Origin: Duganella sp. 1411
GTDB lineage: Bacteria; Pseudomonadota; Gammaproteobacteria; Burkholderiales; Burkholderiaceae_D
NCBI RefSeq assembly: GCF_017833525.1
Contig: NZ_JAFICD010000003.1
Location: forward strand, 62,001-126,000
Length of the DNA: 64,000 nucleotides
Reading direction: 5' to 3'
Part shown: one piece after another, positions 29,727 to 39,848 of the stretch
How positions within the stretch are numbered: the stretch's first letter is position 1
Layout of the letters: each line of letters opens with the position of its first letter
The notes under the pieces: model-generated
Databases searched by the model: none
Told to the model about the DNA's origin: nothing
What the model saw: the letters and a program-made list of their open reading frames with translations, nothing else
Program-made: the position numbers and the translations under genes

Positions 29727-32363
29727 ATGGACCGTCGGCGATTCATCAAAAGCGGCATCGGCTCGATGGCCACGCTGGGCTTGGGCGAAACCATCCTGCT
29801 GACGCCCAACGCGGCCGGCGCCATGAACTACCGGCCGCTGGCCGACGGCCGCCAGCGCAAGGTCAAGAACGACTACCGCCGCGCCAAGCGCATCACCAGC
29901 GTGTGCCTGAACTGCTCGACGGTGTGCGGCATCGAGGCCTTCGTCCAGGACGACAAGGTCATCAAAATCCGCGGCAACCCGCTCGACCCGAACATGGGCG
30001 GCTACATGACCTGCGCCAAGGGCCAGTCGGGACCGACCATCAACGACTATCCGGAGCGGCTGCTTTATCCGCTCAAACGGGTCGGCGCGCGCGGCGAGGG
30101 CAAATGGCAGCGCATCAGCTGGGAGCAGGCCTACAACGAAGTGGCCGAGCGCATCAAGGCCAGCATCGCCAGCGGCCATCCGGAGCGCGTCGCGCTGCAC
30201 CAGGGCCGCTCGCGCATCGACGCCGAGATCAACCGTTTCCTGAGCGCGATCGGCACGCCGGTGCAGCTGAACCACCGCGCGCTGTGCTCCTCCAACAAGC
30301 GCGCCGCCAATTACGTCTCGCTGGGCGAGACCGACTGGGAATCGATCGACGCCGAACGCTGCAAATACTTCCTCAACTTCGGCGCCAACTTCTACGAGGC
30401 GCACCAGGGCGGCCTGCACCTGGTCAGCCGGGTGGTCAAGGCGCGCTTCGACCACGGCGCCAAACTGGTCACCTTCGACGTGCGCCTGTCCAACACGGCC
30501 GGCCGCAGCGACGAGTGGCACCAGCCCTTCCCCGGCACCGAGGGCGCCGTCGCGCTGGCGATGGCCCACGTGATCATCCGCGAAAACGAGATAGACCATG
30601 ACTTCGTCGCCAAATTCGTCCAGCCCGGGCTGGAGACGATGCGGGCGTGGCTGGCCACCTGCACGCCGGCATGGGCGGCCGGGCTGTCCGGCATCGCCGC
30701 GCGCGACATCGAGCGCCTGGCGCTGGAGTTCGCGCGCCTGCGCCCGGCCGTGGCGGCCTTCACCAACCGTGGCACCGGCGCGCACTACAACGGCTTCAAC
30801 GCCGAACGCGCGGTCGTCATGCTCAACGCGCTGGTCGGATCGATCGCCAAGCCCGGCGGCTATTGCTACGGGCTCGATGAAAAGCTGTCGGCGGCCCGCT
30901 ATCCGCAGCCGCAGCCGGTGCCGCCGGCGCCGAAGATCCGCACCGACCTCGAAGACCCGCCCGAATGGCCGCTGGCGAACCGCTGGCAGAAGATGAAGGT
31001 CGGCCAGATCGTCTACGACTACCTGCGCCAGGGCCGCGCCAGGCTGGACGTCTACCTCAGCTACACCATCGGCTCGCCGATGACGTGGCCCGAGGGCCGC
31101 AGCACCACCGTCGAGGTGCTGCGCGACGAGAAGCTGATCCCCTTCCACGCCTGCTCGGACGTGGTCTATTCGGAGATGGCGCACTACGCCGACTTGATCC
31201 TGCCCGACGCGACCTACCTGGAACGCTGGGGCATGGACATCCGCAACAACTTGGAGCTGACCCACTACGTCGCGCTGCGCCAGCCGCTGGTGCCGCCGCC
31301 GGGCGAGGCGCGCAGCTACGCCGACGTGCTGTTCGACATCGGCCGTCGGCTGGCTCCCGAGCAGGCCAAGTACTTCCAGTTCGGCGGCCACGAGGACTTC
31401 GTGCGCGCGCAGTGCTCCAAGCTGCCGACCACGGGGCCGGACGGACGGCAGTTCAAGGACGGCTTCGACTACATGAAGCATTACGGCGTGTATGTGGACC
31501 TGTCGCAGCCGAAGCCGTACCAGGTGTACCAGAAGCCGCTGGACGACCAGCAGCTCGCCGGCAGCCGCGTCGACGCCGGCACCGGCGTGATCTACCGTCC
31601 CAACGACAAGGGCAAGGAGGCGGCGGTCGGCCTGCTGGTCGACGGCAAGGCGGTGCGGGGCTTCACCACGCCGTCGCGCAAGTTCGAGGTGCATGCGCCG
31701 GAGGTCACGCAGGTGGCCAGCACGCTGGGCATCGTCGACGACGGCCTGCCGACGTTCGCGCAGATCCCATCGCACCACAAGCTGCCGGCGGACCGCTTCA
31801 TCCTGACCACGTTCAAGTGGAACGTCCACACGCAGGCGCGCACCGCGTCGCAAAAATACCTGGTCGAGATCGTGCATGACAATCCGATGTGGATCAACGC
31901 CGGCGTGGCCAGGAAGCTCGGGCTCAAAAGCGGCGACATGGTCGAACTGACCACGTACCGGCCGCGTTCCGGCCCGGCGGACCAGGCCGGCCAGCAGGCC
32001 TATCGCGGCACCGGCGAGAAAATGGGCTCGGCGCGGATGCGGGTGTTCGTCACGCGCGGCATCCACCCGCGCGTGGTGGCGGTGTCCAATTCGATGGGCT
32101 GGATCAGCGGCGGGCGCGCCAGCGAGGGCCGCGGCGGCCGCCGGGTGGAGGTGGCGGCGCGCGGCATCGCGCCCGACGCGGCCAAGGGCTTCGGCCCGGC
32201 GCCGGCGCTGGACGATCTGAACGCCGGGGTGTGGTGGGACGAAAAGAACGGTGGCAAGGGCAACGGCGTCAACATCAACGCGCTGTTGCCGATCAACCCG
32301 CAGCCGCTGGTGGGCATGCAGGCGTGGTTCGACACCGTGTGCTCGCTGCGCAAGGTGACGTAG
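29727..32363 (+). CDS. Molybdopterin-dependent oxidoreductase catalytic subunit, Tat-exported
   Basis: An 878-residue DMSO-reductase-family enzyme. MDRRRFIKSGIGSMATLG is a Tat signal; Cys60, 63, 67 and 96 bind a 4Fe-4S cluster; Cys187 in NHRALCSSNKRAAN is the probable Mo ligand, as in tetrathionate/polysulfide/thiosulfate reductase relatives. The C-terminal molybdopterin-binding domain is present (NPMWINAGVARKLGLKSGD). The substrate cannot be named. No NrfD/PsrC-type membrane anchor is encoded nearby, so the electron donor or acceptor is unclear. Confidence 0.9.
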   Translation: MDRRRFIKSGIGSMATLGLGETILLTPNAAGAMNYRPLADGRQRKVKNDYRRAKRITSVCLNCSTVCGIEAFVQDDKVIKIRGNPLDPNMGGYMTCAKGQSGPTINDYPERLLYPLKRVGARGEGKWQRISWEQAYNEVAERIKASIASGHPERVALHQGRSRIDAEINRFLSAIGTPVQLNHRALCSSNKRAANYVSLGETDWESIDAERCKYFLNFGANFYEAHQGGLHLVSRVVKARFDHGAKLVTFDVRLSNTAGRSDEWHQPFPGTEGAVALAMAHVIIRENEIDHDFVAKFVQPGLETMRAWLATCTPAWAAGLSGIAARDIERLALEFARLRPAVAAFTNRGTGAHYNGFNAERAVVMLNALVGSIAKPGGYCYGLDEKLSAARYPQPQPVPPAPKIRTDLEDPPEWPLANRWQKMKVGQIVYDYLRQGRARLDVYLSYTIGSPMTWPEGRSTTVEVLRDEKLIPFHACSDVVYSEMAHYADLILPDATYLERWGMDIRNNLELTHYVALRQPLVPPPGEARSYADVLFDIGRRLAPEQAKYFQFGGHEDFVRAQCSKLPTTGPDGRQFKDGFDYMKHYGVYVDLSQPKPYQVYQKPLDDQQLAGSRVDAGTGVIYRPNDKGKEAAVGLLVDGKAVRGFTTPSRKFEVHAPEVTQVASTLGIVDDGLPTFAQIPSHHKLPADRFILTTFKWNVHTQARTASQKYLVEIVHDNPMWINAGVARKLGLKSGDMVELTTYRPRSGPADQAGQQAYRGTGEKMGSARMRVFVTRGIHPRVVAVSNSMGWISGGRASEGRGGRRVEVAARGIAPDAAKGFGPAPALDDLNAGVWWDEKNGGKGNGVNINALLPINPQPLVGMQAWFDTVCSLRKVT

Positions 32364-32370
32364 CTACATA

Positions 32371-32404
32371 TGGCGGACTGGCGCTCGGCACCCGCCAATC
32401 CGCT
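32371..32404 (+). repeat. Degenerate REP-like palindrome, copy E
   Basis: TGGCGGACTGGC and CCCGCCAATCCGC flank a short centre eight bases after the molybdoenzyme stop. It resembles the GGCGGATTA family but with several mismatches. Confidence 0.45.
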
Positions 32405-32588
32405 ATTTTTTTCGTACTGACACTTTGGCGGGCTGGGGCTCGACCGGTCTTGGTTGCGGGTAATGCGTCATCAGCGCGCTGGATCCCGCCAACCGTACAT
32501 TTGCCTGCCGCTCAGGCGTCCAGCTATTGAATTCCCGTTGAGCCTGTTGGATTTGTTTGGCAAGACTACTGGGCTTTTTCATGATCAT
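32403..32588 (-). CDS. Small hypothetical protein beside the deaminase remnant
   Basis: A 61-residue open frame starting MIMKKPSSLAKQIQQAQREF, basic at the end (KVSVRKK), with no recognised domain. It overlaps the 3' end of the deaminase frame by 23 bases, in the ATGATCATGAAA context typical of coupled genes, so it may be the second gene of that defence unit. Base composition is AT-richer than the surrounding genes. Confidence 0.45.
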   Translation of the reverse strand: MIMKKPSSLAKQIQQAQREFNSWTPERQANVRLAGSSALMTHYPQPRPVEPQPAKVSVRKK

Positions 32589-33686
32589 TCTCCAAACTTG
32601 CTTTCACACTTCCCGGCATACCCAGGTTCAACGCCTTGATGAGGCGTGGAATCTCGCTTGATACTATAGCAGTTTCGATATCGAGGTACGTATTTTGAAA
32701 ACGTAAGAAGCGCGGCTTGCCTCCTCTGCCGCGCCAGTCCACCGCCTTCCCTTCCGAGTCCTTACGAAGCTCGCCGGCATCAAAAATATCCTGATATTGT
32801 CTCGGAGCGACACCTTCGAACGGTTCGAAGTTCACCAGATCAATCGATGGCACCGCCGGATCGACGCTGATCGAATCCCGGTGCAACGGTTTGGCCTTGC
32901 TCTTGGGATATGGCTCGACGTACACGACCCGCTTGATACCACTGGCGACGATATGCCGCGCGCACATGTGACATGGGAACGTCGTACAAAACAAGGTCGC
33001 GTCCTTCACCGAAATTCCCAGCCTCGCTGCAGACATTAAAGCGGCCATCTCTGCATGGACGCTGCGGCCAAATTCGAGCAAACCCATTACACGTGTGCCA
33101 CGCAAGACCGCCTTCCTCCCACCAGAAATCAGATCCCGGACAAGCTCATTCAGTTTGGTGGCGTTGATTTCTCGGGACAGAAGCTTATTGCTTTCCCATA
33201 CACGCTGCGCAGTGTCTCAACTTCTTTTGGATGCTTCAGCGAACGTAGAATGAAGGCATTTTGAGAAGGCGTGCCGCCCAACTCCTCCGATCGAATACGC
33301 CGGATCTCCGCAATGCCAAGCAATGCGACCGCGTCCCCGCTACCGCTCTTCGTGCGAAGACGAGTTCCCTCATCCATCAAATGGGAAATTCTATTATCCT
33401 CGGTTTCAAGAGTATGATCGGTTCCAAAAAAGATCTCTATTTGTCGGCTTAATTGGATCGTCTTGGCCTTGTATCCCACAGCTTGCAGCTCGCGATAAAG
33501 AACGGTAATCACAGGTTCCAGGTTCACGCCAATCGGCCCCACGATGCCGAATACCAGTTCAGGGTGAGGATCCGGAGAGAGTGGATGCTCGACGATGGGT
33601 TTCGCCACGCGGCGTTCGTCCGGGCCAGTGAACAATTGAGGATCGACGTGGGAAGCGGTTCGCTTTTTTGTCGCGCGCTTAGGCAT
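32566..33686 (-). pseudogene. Broken DcdV/AvcD-like antiphage deoxycytidylate deaminase
   Basis: Two fragments of one gene lie in different frames. The N-terminal part (33686 to 33150) starts MPKRATKKRTAS and has the P-loop-like FGIVGPIGVNLEPV of the nucleotide-kinase-like domain. The C-terminal part (about 33170 to 32566) has LLEFGRSVHAEMAAL and CTTFPCHMCARHI, the zinc deaminase motifs, and VEPYPKSKA. In intact relatives about 150 residues join these halves; here LRSVYGKA is followed almost at once by LSREINATKLNELV in another frame, near an AAGCTT at 33177-33182. This indicates an internal deletion plus frameshift. The intact family depletes dCTP/dCMP pools during phage infection. Confidence 0.75.
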
Positions 33687-33814
33687 GTCCTCTCCCGATT
33701 CCCGGTACGTTATGGTCCGCAAACGCGACAGCAAGTTTTAGTATCCGGCGGTGCTGAATTTTCGTCAAACAATCATCTGAGCAAATGAAAAAAACCTCCA
33801 CGGTATTTGATACA

Positions 33815-33845
33815 TATAAAGAAAAGGCCCCAAAATGGGGCCAAT
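33815..33845 (-). terminator. Intrinsic terminator after the indolepyruvate oxidoreductase gene
   Basis: GGCCCC (33826-33831), AAAAT, GGGGCC (33837-33842); on the minus strand the stem is followed by TTTTCTTTATAT. It lies 36 bases after the stop codon. Confidence 0.8.
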
Positions 33846-33877
33846 TTGTCACACAACATTAATTAAAGCGACCCGGT

Positions 33878-36800
33878 CTATGCCGCGTGCGTATGGCTAT
33901 CCACCGGCACCGGCGCGACCGGCTTGCCGAAAGCGGCCAACAGCGTCGCCTCCTTCTGCTTGGCCGACTTCAGGTGGCGCTCCTTCACATGCCCGTAGCC
34001 GCGGATGTCCTCCGGGATGCTGGCGATGGCAACCGCCTGCGCCAGATTTTCCGCCGTCAGCTTGGGCAGCAACGAGGCCACCGTCTGGCGATACTCGCCG
34101 ATCAGCGCGCGTTCCATCTTGCGCTCCGCCGTGTAGCCGAACACATCGAGCGCCGTGCCGCGCAGGCCCTTGAATTTGGCCAGCACCCCGAACGCCTTCA
34201 TCATCCACGGCCCGAACTCCTGCTTGATCAAATGGCCGCTGGCGTCGTGCTTGGCCAGCAGCGGCGGCGCCAGGTGGAACTTGAGCTTGACGTCGCCCTC
34301 GAACATGCCGGCGATCTTCTGCTGGAACGCGCCGTCGGTGTACAGGCGCGCGACCTCATACTCGTCCTTGTACGCCATCAGCTTGTAATAGTAGCGCGCC
34401 ACCGCCTCGCTCAGGCGGGTCGACTTGCCCAGCTTGGCCTCCTCGGCGCGCACCTGGTCGACGAACGTCTTGTACTGCTGCGCATAGTCGGCGTTCTGAT
34501 ACGCGGTCAGCAGCTCGACGCGGCGGTTGACGATATCGTCCAGGGTCTGCGTGCGTTTGAACTCGATCACCTTCGCCGGCGTGGTCAGTTTGGTCACGGA
34601 ACCCAAGTCGTGCGCGGCGGTGCGCCCCCAGTGGAACGCGGCCTTGTTGAAGTTGACCGAGATCGCGTTCAACTCGATCGCCTTGACGAGCGAAGCCTCG
34701 CTCAGCGGCACGTGCCCCTTCTGGAACGCGTAACCCAGCATGAACATGTTGGTGGCGATCGAGTCTCCCATCAGCGCGGTGGCGATCTGGCCGGCGTCGA
34801 CGAAGTCCACGTGGTCGTTGCCGCAGGCGCGCAGGATCTCGCCGCGCGAGCCGGCGTCCGGGAACTGCCAGTCCGGATTCTTGACGAAGGCGGCGGTCGA
34901 TGAACCGGTCGAGTTGATCATCGCGTGCGTGCGCCCCTCGCCCATGCGCGACAAGGCGTCGCGGCTGGCGGTGACGATCAGATCGCAGCCGATCACCAGG
35001 TCGGCGCTGCCGGTGCCGACGCGGGTCGAGTGCAAATCGGCCTGGTTGTCGGCCAGGCGCACGTGCGACATCACCGGGCCGCCCTTCTGCGCCAGTCCGC
35101 TCATGTCCAGCACGATGGCTCCCTTGCCTTCGACGTGCGCCGCCACGGCCAGGATCTGGCCGACGGTGACCACGCCGGTGCCGCCGATGCCGGTGATCAG
35201 GATGCCGTACGGCGTATCCGTCGACGGCAAGGCGGGCATCGGCAAGACGGCCGCCGGAGCGTCGCCGGTCGCCGCCTTCTTCGGCTTCTTCAACGCGCCG
35301 CCTTCGACCGTCACGAAGCTCGGGCAGAAGCCGGTGGTGCACGAGAAGTCCTTGTTGCAGGACGACTGGTTGATCTGGCGCTTGCGGCCCAGTTCCGTCT
35401 CCAGCGGCTCCACCGACAGGCAGTTCGACTGCACCGAGCAGTCGCCGCAGCCTTCGCAGACGGCTTCGTTGATGACGGCGCGCTTGGCCGGATCGGGGTA
35501 CTCGTTGCGCTTGCGGCGGCGGCGCTTCTCGGAGGCGCAGGTCTGGTCGTAGATCATCGCCGACACGCCCGGCATGTCGCGCAGCTCGCGCTGCACGTCC
35601 ATCAATTCGCTGCGATGGCGCACGGTGACGCCGGGCGCCCAGTTGTAATCATGCGGGTATTTTTCCGGCTCGTCGGTGACGACGATGATCGGCGTCACGC
35701 CCTCGGCCGCGATCTGGCGCGAGATCATGCCCGGATCGAGCGGGCCGTCGAACTGCTGGCCGCCCGTCATGGCGACGGCGTCGTTGAACAAGATCTTGTA
35801 GGTGATGTTGACCTTGGCCGCCACCGCCGCGCGGATCGCCAGTATCCCCGAGTGGAAGTAGGTGCCGTCGCCCAGGTTGGTGAAGACGTGCTTCTCGTTG
35901 GTGAACGGCGCCTGGCCGACCCAGGTCACGCCCTCCGCGCCCATGTGCGTGAAGGTCGAGGTTTCGCGGTCCATCCACAGCACCATGTAGTGGCAGCCGA
36001 TGCCGGCCAGCGCGCGCGAGCCCTCCGGCACTTTGGTCGACGAATTGTGCGGGCAGCCGGAGCAGAAGTACGGCGTGCGGTCGGTGTCCGGATTGGCCTT
36101 GGTGGGCAGCGTTTTGAGCGCCAGTTCCTTCGCCTCGAGGAAGGCCACGCGCTGCTTGACGCGCTCGGCGACCGGATGGCCGTCGCAGTAGTGGGCGATG
36201 CGCGAGGCGATGGCGCGCGCGATCTGCGCCGGATTGAGTTCGTAGGTGGCCGGTAGCAGCCAGTCGCCGTGGCCGGTCTTGCCCTTGTTGCTCCATTCGC
36301 CGGTGTCGTCGAACTTGCCGACCACGCGCGGACGCTGGCCGTCCGGCAGGTTGTACAGTTCCTCCTTGAGCGCGTATTCGAGGATCTGGCGCTTTTCCTC
36401 GACCACCAGGATCTCGTCGAGGCCCTTGGCGAATTCGTGCACGCCGTCCGCCTCCAGCGGCCAGGTCATGCCGATCTTGTACAGGCGGATGCCGATGTCG
36501 GCGGCGGCCTGCTCGTCGATGCCCAGGTCGGCCAGCGCCTGGCGCGTGTCCAGGTAGGATTTGCCGGCGGTGATGATGCCGATCTTCGGCCGCGGGCTGT
36601 CCCAGATGATTTTATTGAGCTTGTTGGCGCGCGCGTAGGCCAGCGCGGCGTACCACTTGTAGCTGTTCATCCGCACTTCCATATCGAGCACGGTGTCGGG
36701 CCAGCGGATATTCAGGCCGCCGGCCGGCAGCTCGAAGTCGGTCGGCAGCTGGATCTGCACGCGGTCCGGGTCGAAGTCGACCACGGCGCCCGATTCGATG

Positions 36801-37453
36801 ATGTCGGTCACGCACTTCATCGACACCCACAGGCCGGTGTAGCGGCTCATGGCCCAGGCGTGCAGGCCGTAGTCGATGTACTCCTGCACCGACGACGGAT
36901 ACAGCACCGGGATGCCGCAGGCGTTGAGGATGTGGTCCGACTGGTGCGCGGTGGACGAGGACTTGGCGGCGTGGTCGTCGCCGGCCAGCACCAGCACCCC
37001 GCCATGCCTGGCGCTCCCCGCATTATTCGCGTGCTTGAAGACGTCGCCGCAGCGGTCGACGCCGGGGCCTTTGCCGTACCACATGGAGAAGACGCCGTCG
37101 TATTTGGCGTCCTTGAAAAGATTGGTCTGCTGCGTGCCCCACACCGCCGTGGCGGCCAGGTCCTCGTTCATCCCGGGGTGGAACTTGACGTGGTGGGCGT
37201 CGAGGTACTTCTTGGCCTTCATCGCCGTCATGTCGACGCTGGTGACCGGCGAGCCGCGGTAACCGGTGATGTAGCCGGCGGTGTTGAGGCCCGCCTTGAG
37301 GTCGCGTTCGCGCTGCATCATCGGCAGGCGGATCAGCGCCTGGGTACCGGTCATGAAGGCGCGGCCGCGCTCCAGCGTCCATTTGTCGTCCAGCGAAATG
37401 TCGTCCGAGCGGGTGCCGGGGTCCAGCAGCGTACCCTTGTGAGGTGCGTTCAT
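33878..37453 (-). CDS. Indolepyruvate ferredoxin oxidoreductase, fused alpha and beta subunits
   Basis: Oxidatively decarboxylates aryl pyruvates to aryl-acetyl-CoA with TPP, passing electrons to ferredoxin. The 1,191-residue product starts MNAPHKGTLLDPG with GGAG upstream and contains a pyrimidine-binding region (GYITGYRGSPVTSVD), a TPP-binding region (FCSGCPHNSSTKVPEG, NLGDGTYFHSG), a Cys-rich Fe-S segment (VCEGCGDCSVQSNCLSVEP) and the C-terminal gamma-type domain (ITGIGGTGVVTVGQIL). It lies 119 bases after hppD on the same strand, consistent with aromatic amino acid breakdown. Confidence 0.93.
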   Translation of the reverse strand: MNAPHKGTLLDPGTRSDDISLDDKWTLERGRAFMTGTQALIRLPMMQRERDLKAGLNTAGYITGYRGSPVTSVDMTAMKAKKYLDAHHVKFHPGMNEDLAATAVWGTQQTNLFKDAKYDGVFSMWYGKGPGVDRCGDVFKHANNAGSARHGGVLVLAGDDHAAKSSSTAHQSDHILNACGIPVLYPSSVQEYIDYGLHAWAMSRYTGLWVSMKCVTDIIESGAVVDFDPDRVQIQLPTDFELPAGGLNIRWPDTVLDMEVRMNSYKWYAALAYARANKLNKIIWDSPRPKIGIITAGKSYLDTRQALADLGIDEQAAADIGIRLYKIGMTWPLEADGVHEFAKGLDEILVVEEKRQILEYALKEELYNLPDGQRPRVVGKFDDTGEWSNKGKTGHGDWLLPATYELNPAQIARAIASRIAHYCDGHPVAERVKQRVAFLEAKELALKTLPTKANPDTDRTPYFCSGCPHNSSTKVPEGSRALAGIGCHYMVLWMDRETSTFTHMGAEGVTWVGQAPFTNEKHVFTNLGDGTYFHSGILAIRAAVAAKVNITYKILFNDAVAMTGGQQFDGPLDPGMISRQIAAEGVTPIIVVTDEPEKYPHDYNWAPGVTVRHRSELMDVQRELRDMPGVSAMIYDQTCASEKRRRRKRNEYPDPAKRAVINEAVCEGCGDCSVQSNCLSVEPLETELGRKRQINQSSCNKDFSCTTGFCPSFVTVEGGALKKPKKAATGDAPAAVLPMPALPSTDTPYGILITGIGGTGVVTVGQILAVAAHVEGKGAIVLDMSGLAQKGGPVMSHVRLADNQADLHSTRVGTGSADLVIGCDLIVTASRDALSRMGEGRTHAMINSTGSSTAAFVKNPDWQFPDAGSRGEILRACGNDHVDFVDAGQIATALMGDSIATNMFMLGYAFQKGHVPLSEASLVKAIELNAISVNFNKAAFHWGRTAAHDLGSVTKLTTPAKVIEFKRTQTLDDIVNRRVELLTAYQNADYAQQYKTFVDQVRAEEAKLGKSTRLSEAVARYYYKLMAYKDEYEVARLYTDGAFQQKIAGMFEGDVKLKFHLAPPLLAKHDASGHLIKQEFGPWMMKAFGVLAKFKGLRGTALDVFGYTAERKMERALIGEYRQTVASLLPKLTAENLAQAVAIASIPEDIRGYGHVKERHLKSAKQKEATLLAAFGKPVAPVPVDSHTHAA

Positions 37454-37572
37454 TGATGTCTCCAATATTCTCTGAAATACTGAACGCGGCCGCGCCGGGT
37501 AGGCCCTGCCGCGCGCTTGCCGGTGCTCCGTTCTATGCGGTGCTACCGGCGGCTTTTTTACTACTATATGCC

Positions 37573-38691
<1,119 letters not shown>

Positions 38692-38816
38692 GCGTGTCTC
38701 CTGGTTAGAATAGCGCCAGTATAGTCCCGTGCACCGGGCATTAAATTGCAAACCATTCGCGTCCACGGCCGTTTTGCGCAATAATATTGCCTCAACACTG
38801 AAATATCGAGGGATTT

Positions 38817-39338
38817 ATGACCAAAATTGCGCTGGATAAAACCGATCGTAAGATTCTGTCCATCTTGCAGGCCGACGGCCGGCTGTCGAACCAGGACGTC
38901 GCCGAGCTGGTTTCGCTGTCGCCGTCGCCGTGCCTGCGCCGCATCAAGCGGCTGGAAGAAGCGGGGGTGATCCGCCAGTACGTGGCGCTGCTGGACCCGG
39001 ACAAGATCGGCCTGGGGCTGCTGGCGTATGTGAACGTGCGGCTGGAGAAGCACAGCGACGCGGCCGCGCACAGCAACGCGCGCGCGCTGGGCGCGCAGAA
39101 CGCGCCGGCGTCGCCGCGCGCCGACTTCGCGGTGTCGGTCGAGCAGTGGCCGGAGGTGGTGGCCTGCTACGCGATGACGGGCGAGATGGATTACCTGCTG
39201 CGCGTGCACGTCGAGGACATGGACCACTTCTCGCGCTTCATGATGGCGACCTTGCTGCGCCACCCGGCGGTGCTGGACGTGAAATCGAGCTTCGCCTTGC
39301 AGCGCATCAAGGACACCACCGCCCTGCCGCTGGTGTAG
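38817..39338 (+). CDS. Lrp/AsnC-family transcriptional regulator
   Basis: A 173-residue regulator with an N-terminal helix-turn-helix (LDKTDRKILSILQADGRLSN, then SPSPCLRRIKRLEEAG) and a C-terminal ligand domain (VACYAMTGEMDYLLRV). A stretch of 12-15 residues rich in Ala and Asn (about 85-100) appears inserted between the usual strands of the ligand domain. GAGGG precedes the ATG. Divergence from hppD suggests it senses an aromatic or branched amino acid and controls the pathway. Confidence 0.93.
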   Translation: MTKIALDKTDRKILSILQADGRLSNQDVAELVSLSPSPCLRRIKRLEEAGVIRQYVALLDPDKIGLGLLAYVNVRLEKHSDAAAHSNARALGAQNAPASPRADFAVSVEQWPEVVACYAMTGEMDYLLRVHVEDMDHFSRFMMATLLRHPAVLDVKSSFALQRIKDTTALPLV

Positions 39339-39463
39339 CACTTAACAGCGCACCGGGCCTTCCTGTTTGCTTCATATGACAGGGCTACAGAACGTCGGTC
39401 CCTGCACGTACACGCTATACTTTTAAACGGAAAGGCACCGAAGGGATTTGTGGAGTTAACGAT

Positions 39464-39703
39464 ATGAGCATCGAATTTCTCAGGAACCATGCCCGGGTGC
39501 TTAGGGAATTTGCGACGGCCACCACCGAACGCGCGACACTGAACCCCGATGATTTTTGGTTGCAGATCGCCGCGAAGAACCAACAACAGGCCGCCAAGGA
39601 CGCAATGCAGGCTCTAGCAGCCGCCTTAGCCCAAGAAGCAGAGGAAATCGACAAGCAGGAACCGTTCGACCGCCTGCTTGTCGGTACCGAGAAACTCGAC
39701 TAA
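39464..39703 (+). CDS. Small hypothetical protein
   Basis: A 79-residue protein, MSIEFLRNHARVLREFATAT, mostly helical, with an Ala/Glu/Gln-rich middle and acidic end. GGAG precedes the ATG. No family recognised. Its stop overlaps, on the opposite strand, the stop of the dsbD fragment, so it marks the left edge of the AT-richer insert. Confidence 0.55.
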   Translation: MSIEFLRNHARVLREFATATTERATLNPDDFWLQIAAKNQQQAAKDAMQALAAALAQEAEEIDKQEPFDRLLVGTEKLD

Positions 39704-39837
39704 CTCGCGAAATGGCTGTTCAAGTGCTGCAATAACGTCACCTCCTTCATCTTGCCGCCGACCGCCGGCTTGGAGAAGGTGAAGCGCTCCATCTCCTTGC
39801 ACGCCACGCACCAGTCGGCGTAGAAGTCCAGCATGAC
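39700..39837 (-). pseudogene. Truncated copy of the dsbD 3' end
   Basis: The minus strand reads MLDFYADWCVACKEMERF, then KPAVGGKMKEVTLLQ and the end HLNSHFAS. It is nearly identical to the last part of the complete dsbD (42383-42672) but lacks 50 codons in frame between two LQ dipeptides (complete gene about 42412-42562). About 100 bases at 39730-39831 look identical to 42564-42665. It has no start signals of its own. Confidence 0.85.
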
Positions 39838-39848
39838 GACTCAATTGG

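Noticed and set aside
33105..33190. Programmed frameshift as an explanation for the split deaminase
   Set aside because: No slippery heptamer or stimulatory structure is apparent at the junction and about 150 family residues are missing, which a frameshift alone cannot explain.
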